A stretch of 64,000 nucleotides of DNA from Amphibalanus amphitrite. Taxonomy: Eukaryota; Arthropoda; Thecostraca; Balanomorpha; Balanidae. Positions 23,758-34,988 of the stretch are shown piece after piece (positions within the stretch are counted from its first letter, which is position 1; each line of letters begins with the position of its first letter). The notes below the pieces were generated by a model that saw only the letters and a program-made list of their open reading frames with translations, did no database searches and was not told where the DNA came from. The position numbers were made by a program, and so were the translations under genes. The stretch covers positions 434,001-498,000 of the forward strand of contig NW_024881693.1 of the NCBI RefSeq assembly GCF_019059575.1, read 5' to 3'.

Positions 23758-24572
23758 TATACCGGGTGGCCCCCCCCCAAAAAAAAACGTTCCGAACTTT
23801 GGAGGCCTATATCTCAAATTCGAGTGCAAATAACGAGCCAAAATTTTCATCAAGTTTGCGTCACTTCTTTGCACATTGGTATGCCAAATTATAACACTGT
23901 ACCATCATTTTCAAGCCAGCAATCTTATGTTGAATCAAGTAAGACGTTTTTGCTTTTTTTGCCGTTGTTGAACGGAAGTAATGATTGACTTAGACGTACC
24001 ACGTTAGAAAAAATACAAAAAATAAAAAATAAAACGGCTTGAATGATACCAGCACGTGTGTTGCTATTTTATATATTTTTGTCACACTTATGTGCCAAAT
24101 ATTCAAATACTAAGCCAATGTTGTGTTAATGGATGCCATTCGTTTCAACACAAGTCCTGTTTCGAGGCGAAGGAGTGGCACGGTGCATGGGTTACTGCTG
24201 ATCGCCCTCCCTTCAAGAAGATCAAATAGTAAATCGACCGAATAAGGAAAAAGGCTAGAGGGAATGTGTCACCCTGAGGCCTGAACCACCAATGAGACTA
24301 GTTGCCAGTAGCAGTCATCGTGGTGCCGAGATGGAAGTGGCCCGTTCACTCACATTTTTAGTAAACATCAGAGCAAAAAAGTGATTTTCACATGGCATGC
24401 TAGAAACACGAACCGTTTAAAAAGTAATTGACCGAATAACATAAAAATCATACCATTCACTAAAAATATATGTCGCATTGACTATTGAAAGTTTCAATGT
24501 TTTATCTTTATCACTTTCTGAGAAATATTGATTTGAAATTGGGAACGTTTTTTTTCTGGGCCACCCGGTATA
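23758..24572. mobile_element. Tc1/mariner-like MITE, TA-flanked
   Basis: The ends TACCGGGTGGCCC (23760) and GGGCCACCCGGTA (to 24570) are inverted repeats, followed by A-rich and T-rich runs and then ACGTTCC/GGAACGT. TA dinucleotides sit just outside both ends (23758-23759 and 24571-24572), the target duplication of the Tc1/mariner group. The 811-bp body has no transposase frame. The open frame crossing the left terminus reads through the inverted repeat and is not a gene. Confidence 0.8.
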
Positions 24573-26190
24573 ATATTTTGATTTAGCTTTCGACATAGGC
24601 GACAGGCAGGAAACGTTCGATAAACTGCAACAAGAGCCCTTTGATTGCAGTGCAGTCCCATGGGTGACAAATAGGACACCAGGTCACGACAGCCTCTGCC
24701 CACTGCGTCCGTGAGTCTGATGTAGCCACTGTGAAACCGAACGCTCGCGTCGCAACTGGTAATTGAGTGGTCCGTGGTCACGAGGCGTTCACAATGCCTC
24801 GGGACTTCTCGTGAGATAGGTATATTTCATCGTCGTCAAAACGACAACCGGCCACTGAAACCAATTCACATTGCGTGAAACTTCTCGAATTGAAAAGAGG
24901 ATGAAATAATTATCATAATGTCAATGAAAAATGGTATCCAGATGGGTCTCCAAAAAAAACGACGATTAGGATATGATTGAATGACATTATGACGTCAAAA
25001 AGTTGCATCAATAGGTAAGCTGAGTCTGCTCGCATGCCTCCGTCAACGACATTCAAAGCGCATACATTAAACTAATCCGTCTCAAGACACGTGCCTCTTG
25101 TCTTATTACGTCTAACTAGGTGAAACACGATTCGGCTTTGTTTTCCTGTTGTCGCTCGCCAGCTTCCAACACTCGGCAGTCGGTTCTAGATTATGGTCTC
25201 ACATGTCACCCGCGCAGTGACACCTGCGCGGCGCGGGACCCCGAGCGAGATACGCCTCGTCCGGGCCCCGCAGGCGTGGATCACGTGTCTTCCCTCTCCG
25301 TACCACCCAGTCCCCGCGCCCCTCCCCGCCCTCAGGGGGGGGGGGGCAGACGCCGCACCGTCCCGTCCCTACCGCCCGCGGCCGATCACGTGACCGGTCG
25401 TGTTTTCGCCCGGTAGTGCGGCGGTCGGCCGGTCGGTCGACGTGAAGAACCTAGCAACCGACACGTGGGCCGGCGTCACCCTCCCAGTCCGGCGGCGTCC
25501 CTCCCCCTCTCCCCTCCCCACCGCCCCCGGGCGGGCCTCGCCCCAGGGCAGAGGGCCAGGGGACGCGAGCGAGAGGGGCCACGAAAGGCGCGGCTAGCTA
25601 GAGGATTGATCCATGTTATTCTTAGGTTATATTCTCTTATTTTGTGTAGACTGAAAAACCTCCAAGCAAAATGTAGCTTCAACAAATAATGTTGAGTTTG
25701 ACAGCATATTTTGGTCGGTGGATGATTCCGTATTTAGTGCTTGTACCTATATGTATAAAGAACCGTAGACGAAGCTATAAATTTAGAAACTACAATTTGT
25801 GATCCGTAGCCCCATGGTGTCTATAATGAAGTTGGCCCATTCAAATTACAAGCCGAAATTAGAACAAAAACGAGATGGCGTAACCATGCATCCAATGCAG
25901 ACCGAAAATCTTCACAGCTGAGTATCCTCAAGCACAGACAGCAAATTATCCTAAAAAGCCGGCCTTCCTCGCAGTTTTAAATCGATTTAGATCTAAACCT
26001 GTCATGACTCATGGAAAAGTAGATATGTAGAACTAGGCAGAAAAGTAGATGCCACAGTCAATCGGGTGTAAGAATACTCGTAAAACACGCACCTTGAAAC
26101 ATAACCGACCTAAACTGAGGTTGAACAGCCTTGCTTACCTGACAAAGACAGGGCGCATATAAAAGTCTGCGAATAATTCCAGAATGAGGA
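24573..26190. other. Unassigned DNA with a CpG-rich island
   Basis: 24573-25130 shows nothing recognisable. 25190-25600 is GC- and CpG-rich with G and C runs and several overlapping open frames, and looks like a CpG island or promoter without a visible gene. 25600-26190 is AT-rich and unassigned. Confidence 0.4.
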
Positions 26191-26202
26191 TTGTGGATAC
26201 TC

Positions 26203-26527
26203 ACCATGTCTGTGGCGAAAGTGAAGAAATGTTCAACGATCCAAACATTTGAAGAGACAGCATAGCCGAAGATGTTTCCTTAGAGAGCAGCAACAGAGTC
26301 GATACATCTGTAAAAAGTTTATGGAATGTAAGGGTAAGAGATAAAAACGTTGTTTCAGTACTGTAAGAATCTCAAGGGCTTTTCTTACCAGAGCCAGTAA
26401 TTTTTTTATAATTCATAATTCCCGAAAGTGTTCGAAGCAGGTTGCACCTGATGAGGATGTATATTTACCATGTGTTTTTATTTACCTTCTCGGCCGCCTC
26501 CCAAATGAATTCGAATTCGTCTAGTTC
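26203..26527 (-). other. Candidate minus-strand exon cluster (uncertain)
   Basis: Reading downward on the minus strand, three short open blocks are separated by splice-like motifs. The first ends GAGAAG|GTAAAT near 26486 and reads AHVELDEFEFIWEAAEK. The second (about 26448-26389) starts after ATCAG, reads CNLLRTLSGIMNYKKITGS and ends TCTG|GTAAGA. The third (about 26308-26206) starts after TTTTTACAG, continues in matching phase (G+AT = Asp), reads VSTLLLLSKETSSAMLSLQM onward and ends ACATG|GTGAGT. The last two fit each other in phase. The first does not fit the second, and the next downstream acceptor gives a stop codon. This may be a decayed gene, a gene that I have spliced wrongly, or chance. 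No family recognised. Confidence 0.22.
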
Positions 26528-26569
26528 AACATGAGCGATACAACTCAAATGATAAGATAAAGATATTCT

Positions 26570-29500
26570 ACTTAGACCAATAAGAATCTAAAAATATCGG
26601 CTTATTGTTCAGGTATTGTTTCTTTGTATACCTAAGACTATGAAAGCACTGTCTCCTAGAAAGATACAAGCATCTTTCCTTGATTCGTATTGGAAATGTT
26701 ATGCCTGAATGTAGCAAATGGTCATCACTCAGCTCTGTCAGCACCCAGCACCTTGCTTTGGAGCCAGGGCTGCACATCAAAACTTCTTTCCCACAGCACG
26801 CGCTTTCACAGATTGGGTAGTACCAGCGCGGCATGATCTGATGAACTCTTATCAGCACGCTGTCCAGCCTGTCCGATTTTCCCACCACTTTGGTCCCTGG
26901 CTACCCCCTCCCGCCCCCACCCCGCGGGGCAGACGGCGCGTCGGGCGGCGACTTCAAAGGGGCGCGCCGTGCGAACATCAAACACCGGCGGCACCTCTAA
27001 GCGGCCCGCGCCACCCCCTTACCGTCCCTCCCCCTACAACCCCCCCCCGCTGGAAGGGTAATTAGCGGAGAAACACACGAGGGGGCCCGGGGCCGTCCGG
27101 CCGGCCGGGCGGCCGGACCGAGGGACACCCTCCGTGGCCACGTGCGACGCACTCTGCGGCGGTGTATGGGTTTGTTTTGACGCGGGATTTCCGGGAAACT
27201 GTGATGGCGGCTGGCAGAAAACGATGATTGGAGGCGGCACCGTCGGCTTACCACAATGGCCGCCGACCAAGGGACGTGCGGCGAGTGGTGTTCGCTCGGG
27301 CTGCGTCGGTCGGGGACCGACCACAGGCTCGGGCTGGCACGGCGGCGGCTCGGGTCGGGAGGTCATATGAGTTATATGACGCACACGGCTGGGGAGAGGG
27401 GAGACGCTCGCGGGAATCAGAGACCATGGAATTGGATTCGGCTGACTGAGATCACGTTCCGTGCGACAGCTCCAGAGACGGACGGCTCTTTCATCAGTAA
27501 TTAATTAGGTCATAAAACAGACCCAGAAACGTACCACGCACTTGTTCATTCTTGGTGTAAGTTATCGACTACTGTTTCCGCAACAAAGCAACGCTGGAGC
27601 CGGTGATGTGATATGCGAGTTGAGAAAGAAAATTAGGCACACTTTATAATAACACCGGTAACAAATCAATAATAAAGAGCTTCCATACATTTTGTAAGAT
27701 TGCCAGATCGCTTCGTCAAAGGCGCGTTGGCATCGTCGCATGGCATGACCTGTGATCCCACTCAGCTCTTGCCTCCCCACACGTGGTTTACCTACCGAGG
27801 TGGGACGGCCGTTTGGGGGCCATACGAACAGCACGACCGCCGAAATTATGCGCCTGCAGAGTCATGAACGCCAGCCCTGGACTCTACTCTGGTTGGCTCG
27901 TTCACTGGTCATCATTCAGATAGAATGTCTGAGACAGGTCGCAAATAATGTTAGCAAGCGCGATGCATCATTATTTCAACGAAAGAGACCCAATACACGC
28001 TGAAAACAGCAAAACCGCTTCCCTCGAGCAACTGTAAGTAACGATTGGCCACTATTCCCGAAAACTGCTGGTATGGGGAAGGGCGCGACACCCAGCAGGG
28101 CAGTAGCGGCGGAACACCTTCGGGGGGGGGGGGGGGCACTGCCGACTTTTGGTCCCATTCTTTCCATGCAACGCCCGTAGGGCTAAAGTTAAAATGCCAA
28201 AAGCAAAGGGGGGGGGGCACGGTGCCCCGGTGCCCTCCCCGTTCCGCCGCCTATGCAGCAGGGCCCAAATTTCCTCCATCTGACCACAGACCACCGTTAA
28301 AGCATTATGCTCGCTGACAGACTGGACGGAGAAGTCTCCGCCCTAACCGAACCAATCGCTCTGTGTCAGACATGCCACCGTGCCTCCGACACTCCAAATT
28401 TAATCACATTCCTGCGGTTTGTCATCTTGTCGACAAAGGACGCGGCACTGGGCCGGGCAGACTGCCTGGCGCCGGGCGTGCCCCTCCCTGACGGCGGCAG
28501 CACCCTTCCCGCCTCAGATAGTGTTCCCAGGGCACATCTGAAACCCATCCATCTCGTCGGCCCCGCCCAGCCCGCGCCGCGCCGTCACACTGACCGGTGC
28601 CCGCTCGGGTCGGCCGAGGGGGCATCTTCGGTACCGGTCCATCGGTCAGAGGTAATGCTTGACGTGACAGGCCACCCACGGCCCGGCCCGGGGACACCTG
28701 CTGAGCACGCTCCCCGTGTCCCCACGTCCCCCTACCCGCCCGCCCCGGAGCGGGACGGGTAGACAGCGGGGCGTCGAAGGGACCCCCGTCCCCCGCCCCA
28801 CCGGTCACCCCTTCCGGCTGGGAAGGTGCTCCGCGGTGTGACCGGTCACAGGAAGGGACGGGATGCAGAAGGATTGAACCGATAGGAGACTGGGAAGATT
28901 TGACACAGCTGGTGACTTGCGGTTAACTTCACTGTGATTGTGCATTGGATGCTTTGGTGATACGAACCAAAGATGCTTACGAAGGCTAGAAAACAAATGT
29001 CAAGTCTCAGCATCAAGCGAATAACTGGGGCAATTTTTTTCTCTCTCAGATAAATAATCACAACAGACGACAGGGATCAGTTTTCTGGAAAAGTCAGGCT
29101 TCAACTCGGTTCGCCCGAGCTCAGATCAAACAACGATCAAGTCTGCAATATCAACATCAAACTCGAATACCCGTCATACCTTTACCATTCACTGGTGAAT
29201 CCAGGGGGTGGGGGCATTTGATGCAAATGCTCCCCGCAGCGCCCAAAATCGACGAATAGCTGCCTTTTTCGAAAATAAAAAAATCACATATTTTGTTGGG
29301 AAAAGTTGAATGTAAACTGCACAGCAGTGTGTAAGGAAGCGAGACCCGATGAGTTTTTGGATTTTGAAGAAATTTTGGAGGGTATGATGTCCCTCCACAG
29401 CGTCCAAGAACCTCTTTCTGGATCCCCAGTGTTTTCATTAGCAGGCAGTAGGCACAGATACGGGCCCACTTAAATCATTGATTATAATTTATTCTGTCTT

Positions 29501-29727
29501 ATTCCGGATAGACGCACACACCAACATGCAATTGCAAATGGTATATTCACTCAAGAGTCAAGAGTCACACAGGAAGGAACATATGTCCCTCCGATTTGAC
29601 CGCTTAGATGGCTGAATCCAATATGTAAAGATTAAAGCAGCTTAATTTAGTTGGATTTCTTATTTCTCGTAATGAAGGTGTTCGACTCATCCTGTCATCC
29701 CGAATGAGTCTCAAATCTCAAATATCC
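26570..29727. other. Unassigned DNA with CpG-rich islands
   Basis: CpG-rich islands lie at about 26880-27330 and 28430-28860, with poly-G tracts at 28121-28137 and 28208-28218. An ATG in a good context at 27256 begins a basic frame in the first island, but I see no convincing donor or homology. Overlapping frames on both strands argue against accepting any one of them. 28870-29727 shows nothing. Confidence 0.4.
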
Positions 29728-30030
29728 CTCCTCACCAGGACTGCGGAGTCAGAGTCTGAGTCGAGAGTTGTGATCGGAGTTGGAGTCAAAATAGGAGTCG
29801 ATTTAGGAAGTCGCCCGGAGCCGGAGTCGGAGTCGGAGTCGTCTAAAATCCATCGACTTCGCAGCCACGCCAGGTCTGCGGAGCTGGAGTCGGCCGGAGT
29901 CGACAATTCTGCTCGGAGTCGGAGCCTGAGTTGGCCTTTGAAAGCCGGAGTAGGAGTCGGCCTTGGTTTTTTAAAGCAAGAGTCGGAGTCGGAGTCGCCG
30001 AAAATCCATCGACTCCGCAGGCCTCCTTAC
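29728..30030. mobile_element. hAT MITE with GAGTCGG-rich body, dimer-like
   Basis: The element (29736-30022) begins CAGGACTGCGGAGTC and ends GACTCCGCAGGC. It is flanked by CTCCTCAC (29728-29735) and CTCCTTAC (30023-30030), an 8-bp duplication with one mismatch. The body is packed with GGAGTCGGAGTCGG motifs. In the middle, near 29860-29880, a right-type end (GACTTCGCAGCC) is followed by a left-type end (CAGGTCTGCGGAG), so the element looks like two units joined head to tail, or one nested in another. No coding capacity. Confidence 0.75.
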
Positions 30031-30192
30031 TAACGAGGAACTCTGAGCTCACTGGTTACGGCCCTTTACGGGCTTCTCTACACATAGGTAGCAGGCTTCC
30101 TCATCCGCAAGACACCAGAAGCGACACCTGACAGATACATCTAGGCATAAGATCACAGTGCACTTCGTATGTCTTAACATTGGTCGTAATTG

Positions 30193-30239
30193 GTTGCATT
30201 GGTCGTACCAATGCGTTGCATTGGTACGACCAATGCAAC
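30193..30239. repeat. 47-bp near-perfect palindrome
   Basis: GTTGCATTGGTCGTACCAAT continuing to 30214 is the exact reverse complement of 30218-30239, with only GTT between them. Each arm also contains the smaller inverted repeat ATTGGT/ACCAAT. It can form a 22-bp hairpin with a 3-nt loop. A related single arm (CATTGGTCGTAATTGG) precedes it at 30178. Confidence 0.95.
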
Positions 30240-31067
30240 GCAGGCTTGATGCTCGATGCGAATCAGAAGCGGCAGGCATTGTCCAATTCCATACCGGCAA
30301 ACGTGGGCCAAAATTGCCGATTTACCGGTATGCATAACCGAAGTGGTGTGGACGCAACCTTCATCTTCGACATAAAAAAACGTTTTAATTGAACTGAGCA
30401 CTAAACACATCTATTTCGATGTTAATAAACTCTTGCCGAAGCTCGAAGTCTCCCGCAATCTAAGCATTCAACCGCAGGAGGGTTCGTATGCCGACTCCAT
30501 TCTGAAGACTCTCCTAGGGAACGGGACCAACTAGGAGGGGAGGAACGCACAATTAGCTCATCTTCAGACTCCATACAGCGCCATTCACCCAATGTTGAAA
30601 TTTGACATCTGGCACCAATTGAAAAAGTATGATCCCGTGTCGTGCTCTGCTGCTGCGACAAGTGACCACCAACTAATTTGTTTCGTTCGATCACAAGGCA
30701 CAGCCCTGGCAAACTCATGTGGGATTCAGTCCCTCCTCCCCAGTCCCGACATCTCATAACGCTGCAGAAGCGCTGCAACAGGCATCTACTACCCACTACC
30801 CCTTGCGCTTATCAGTAAGCCCTGCGGACTAACCTTCCAATTGGACTTCCATTCCATATTGATATTTGTTGAAGCGCTTGGACTACCGGAACAACGCAAA
30901 ACACTTCCTGTAATGCTGCCTTTCTCGGTAACCCCTAACAATCAATATGACAACCAATGCAATCCCAAACATGAATTTGTTTTGAAACTAGGTGCTTTCC
31001 TATCTCACCACCGAGGGCGCAAGGTGACGGGACCAGCCGGGCTCAGGTGTCCGACCGTGCGGCTAAG

Positions 31068-31292
31068 CTCCGCCCACCGGTCGCTGATTGGCTGGCGCTG
31101 CGCCCGAGACGGCTCGTGGGCCAGCGCCCCGGGCGTCTCGTGCGGATGGCTACCGCTAGGGTGACAGATTCCCGTGTGAAATGCGTTAGTATCGTTGACG
31201 TGTTGTTGAGCGTCGGTTGGTCTTAGCTATTCGTTAGTGTTTCAACGGAGGGTGACCTGTGCGGTTGGTGAACTACGTTGGGTCAATTGCTG
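31068..31292 (+). promoter_or_regulatory. Putative promoter and untranslated first exon of the plus-strand gene
   Basis: A CpG-rich block (about 31015-31170) contains a GC box (CTCCGCCC at 31068) and a reverse CCAAT box (ATTGG at 31087). It is followed by sequence that ends in a strong splice donor, GCTG|GTAAGT, at 31292/31293. The next plausible acceptor downstream is TTTTGCAG at 34133, directly before a coding exon whose ATG is only ten bases in. This suggests an untranslated first exon and a 2.8-kb first intron containing a hAT element. The transcription start cannot be placed and no TATA box is visible. Confidence 0.4.
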
Positions 31293-31540
31293 GTAAGTTC
31301 CTTGTCATTCGGGTATAGCGCCTGGAGGCCGCGTTTGCCGGTCCCTGCACGCGGGGCCCGGGAAGCATGTTTTGCAACTGTGGTCATCCAAGGCTCAACC
31401 AAGGATAATTGATTTCTCTTGTCTTATTAGCTGATGTGTATTTTGGCATGGACGATGAAATTAAGGCATCAAAATGCCATTTTCGTACTAGCCAAGCCTA
31501 TATTGATATTGTACTTGTGTCACTTGGATACCATAACTGC

Positions 31541-33514
31541 TATTTCTTAGGGCTGCGGAGTCGATGGATTTTAGGGTGACTCCGACTCCGACTTAGACTC
31601 TGGCTTCAAAAATCGACTCCGATTCCCGACTCCAACTCTGACTCCGACTCCGGACGGTTCTATTAAAATACATATGATATTATAATGGATGTTTTTTATC
31701 TTGCCTGATACGGTCTCTTGCGCGTTCCAAGGATTTTCGTTGCAAATATGCATTAGAAATGATATGCAGAATTAAAAAGTAGGTTCTGGGGAATTCACCG
31801 TCTTCAGCTTTTTTCGCTGAAAACGTTCGTCCAAAACAGCAAAATGCATAGACCCGGGAACAGGGGGGGGGGGGGGCAGCGGGGGCGCTTGCCCCCCCAA
31901 CTTGGGAGCCGAGGGGGCGGCGCCCCCTCAACATTGAGGCAGCGAGAAAAGATCTTTCCTCCCTTTTCCGGACTTCTTTCCTTCTTGTTTCTTTTATGCA
32001 TCTAAACATCAACACACGGCATTTTCCTTGCCATCTGAATGGTTTCTGCTGATACAATGTCGATTTGACAACATCTGCTATTGTCATCCCGCTTTGATTT
32101 GGGCCTGACCTTGGCCATAAGTTTGGCAGGCCAGATTTTATACTGTACCAGCTTGAGTCAGCTTTGAGAAATACATAACGTACAACGGTGGTAAAATCGT
32201 TGCTATAGGTATAACACAGTTTACCCGCTCCGGGTGAGATGGAGGGGTGTAGGGCAATGAGTGCACTGACGTGGCGCCCTCGGAGGGCCGGTATGGGATT
32301 AAAGCTCAGCGACACTAAGGGCTTATGTGGTGCCTTCAGTTATCGGTAGCACCCTCAGAATCACCGGCGTAAGGGCCCTCAGAGCCGCCGGTAAGGGGCC
32401 TTTAGAGGCACTGATCATGGTGTGGGGCCGCCATACACTATGCAGGTGCCGGTGTGGGCGCTGAGGTGCTAGTGTGATTCTCTCAGAGGCGCCGGTGAGG
32501 GTCCTTACAGGCGTTGCTGTGGGCCCTCATAGACGCTGGTGTGGAGCCGTTACAGACGGGTGTGGGGTCTTTTGAGCTGCTGACGCGAACCCTCTACAAG
32601 GCGGCAGGAGGTTCTCAGTGATCGGCAAGGGGCCCTTAGGCCGGCAGAAGAAGTCCTGTGGGGTCCTTGGAGACCGGCATGGTACTGTCAGACGCCGGTG
32701 GGGGCCCTCAGGGCTCAGAGTCGCCGGTGTGGGGCCCTCAAGTCACCAGTGGGTGGCCTTTAGATGCGTAGGTGTTGGTTGGGTCCCCAGAGCCGCCGAT
32801 ATAGGGCTTTAATAGGCACTGGTGTAGGCACTCGGAGTTGGGGGTGTGAAACGCTCAGAGGCACCGGTGTGGGCCCTCATAGGCGCCGATGAGGGCCCCC
32901 ACAGTTGCCGTTATGGGGCCCGCAGAAAAATAAGTGTGTGACCATCACAGGCGGGAAATGCCCCTAGAACTGGCCCCTCATAGGCCGGTAGAACTCTCAG
33001 AGGCCAGTAACGGGCCTTTGGAGACCACCGAGGGGCCCTTTAAGTCTGCAAAAGGCCCTCAGAAGCCGGCGTGGGGCCCTTATGGAGATCTTAGTGTGGC
33101 TATTTAGGGTCCATGAGGTGCTCTAACGAGCCCCATGGGGCCCTTCTGAGTAGAAATATGGCCATCGTTAACTCTCAGCGGTCAAATGGCGCCGCAGGGC
33201 CCCTCGGACCCGAGGGTCCCTTTGAACCCGATGGGGGGGGGGGGGGTACGTGTCCCCTTAGACTCCTAGCTACGCCACTGTTTCATATGCATCATGTCAG
33301 GCATTTTAGGCTCGCCCCCCCAACTTGAAAATCGTTCCCGGGCCCCTGGCAAAATGACCTTTTTTCCCACAAAGTCTAACTTCGAGCGCAGTATCGTCAT
33401 TTAAACAGCTGCAGTGCATGACGCTGAGCCATGCAGCGTTAACTCCGACTCCGACGAACTGTCGACTCCGACCGACTCCAACTCCGACTCCGACTCCGCA
33501 GCCCTGTTATATCT
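31541..33514. mobile_element. hAT element with GACTCC-rich ends and internal minisatellite
   Basis: The left end, TAGGGCTGCGGAGTCG at 31549, and the right end, CGACTCCGCAGCCCT up to 33506, are inverted repeats flanked by CTATTTCT and TTATATCT (six of eight positions match), an eroded hAT-type duplication. Both ends carry runs of GACTCC. Inside are G/C tracts, a GGGCCCTC-type degenerate minisatellite, and near 33290 a second terminus-like motif, TAGCTACGCCACTG, as in the hAT element at 20689. This may therefore be one element nested in another. Minus-strand frames in 31680-32315 match no transposase that I know. It lies in the putative first intron of the plus-strand gene. Confidence 0.6.
32270..33110. 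repeat. Degenerate GGGCCCTCAGAGGCGCCGGTGTG minisatellite
   Basis: A unit centred on GGCCCTCAGAG-(N)-GCCGGTG recurs at about 25-40 bp spacing over 800 bp with heavy drift. Composition and position inside a hAT-like element resemble the array at 20880-21790, although the core sequence is different. Confidence 0.65.
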
Positions 33515-34133
33515 GATCACAAAGTGCGCTAATACCCCTATAAAGTTGTAAATTTGCGGAACCGTTCATCCGACAAATACCTTTGACCCTCCCGTCCCTT
33601 GTGGTGTGACCTCTGTTCGTGCTGAAACTTGCTGGTTTTATAATAACCGGCCTTAAAATGACATTGAATAGCTTTGGAATGCCTGTTTCATGCAAAATAA
33701 TATGTCTGTAATGATAGGAATTGATTCAGTGTGGCATTTTATTCAACTTTATAATCGGACATTGTGGGTTTGACGACTTTTTGCCCCACCAACTTCCCTG
33801 GAAAAGCTCCACCCATGCGCAGAACGGATCTTAGCACACAGCTCGCGCGCCGATGCTCCTGAATTGGAAGCACGCTGATTGATTTCCTGCACGTGCCCAT
33901 ACAAAATCACTACCGGATGCACTTTGTTTTTCGTTTCCGGTGTCCCGTCAGCTGATGCCTCAGTCAGCTGTTGTCAATCATTCGTGAAAGAACGTCGGTG
34001 GTGGGGGGGGGGGGTGCTCTGTTGCCTGTTGAGTGTTTGGCTAGGAATCAAGTATCAACCCTTTTCATCATCTGCGAACTACCGGTTTCTGAATAACAGC
34101 TGGTTATCTTTCGTTTTTTATTTCGTTTTGCAG

Positions 34134-34372
34134 GTGCTGAACGATGGCGATGCTGCCGATGCCGATGGGTCCCACTCCCGGTGGACCGTTCTCATACGGC
34201 TACCCCCCGAGCACCTTCTACGGCGACTTCCCCGTGTTGGAGGTGGGCGGCCTGCTGCCGCCGCCGCTGGACCCGCTCTACTTCAACTTCATGCCGCCCG
34301 TCTGCGCGCCGGGGTTCTTCCCGGCGCGCATGGAGGCCGTCCAGCCGCCGGCGGAGCAGTACGGCGGGGTGC

Positions 34373-34408
<36 letters not shown>

Positions 34409-34720
34409 AGACGGCGCCGTTAACGGTCATGCTGACCAGCGCTGACCGTGCCTGCTCGCCGCCGTCACCACCGCCGCGGCAGACGATGGCGGTAACGACG
34501 ATGCCGTCGTGCCTGCTGACGCCGCCGTCATCGATGCCGTCGTGCCTGCTGACGCCGCCGCCGACGATGCCGTCGTGCCTGCTGACGCCTCCGAGCACTC
34601 CCGAGCCGGTGGTGTGGGTGCGGCCGCGCCTGGCGCCGGCGCCGGTGGCCGACCCGCGCACTCTGGCCGAGGTGCACAGCCCCGGCTGCGTGCAGCAGTG
34701 GACCAAGGGCCTCCGGTTGG
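34134..34720 (+). CDS. First coding exon of an unidentified proline-rich protein
   Basis: Exon bounded by a good acceptor (pyrimidine-rich TTTCGTTTTGCAG ending at 34133) and a donor TTGG|GTGAGT at 34720/34721. Coding starts at ATG 34144 (AACGATGG, A at -3 and G at +4), with an in-frame TGA two codons upstream, so this is a true N-terminus. The 192 codons give a low-charge, P-, G- and L-rich sequence: an aromatic N-terminal part (YGYPPSTFYGDFPVLEVGG), a run of ten or more prolines near residue 80, then three perfect-register 11-residue repeats MPSCLLTPPxx from ATG 34501 (33-bp period). Third positions are overwhelmingly G or C. The exon leaves one base, which joins AC of the exon at 44907 to give Asp. 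I do not recognise the family. It reads like an intrinsically disordered regulatory or RNA-binding-type N-terminus, but that is a guess. Confidence 0.7.
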
Positions 34721-34988
34721 GTGAGTACAGCCGTCCGCCCGCTCGTCGGGCCGGGTTGGGGGTGACAGGTCGGCGTGGGGTTGACTGTTTGAGTTTGTTG
34801 ATGATCAGGGGTTGTGGTTGGTGATCCAGGGTGTCATACGGTGCTGTTTCAATGCTCCACTTCAGCCGGTTTTACGACGGTGGCCTCATACACATTTGGT
34901 GTGATTTGGCCATTCATCAACTTTGCATGGTGTGTGAAATTTTTTGACCCTGTCTAGTATCTACATTAGGTCAGGTCACCAGGGTATG

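Noticed and set aside
27256-27504. ATG in good context in a CpG island (MAADQGTCGEWCSLGL...)
   Set aside because: No convincing donor, no homology known to me, and alternative frames are open in the same island.
31680-32315. 211-codon minus-strand frame
   Set aside because: It runs from a hAT terminus region through G/C tracts. No transposase motif and no codon bias like the accepted exons.
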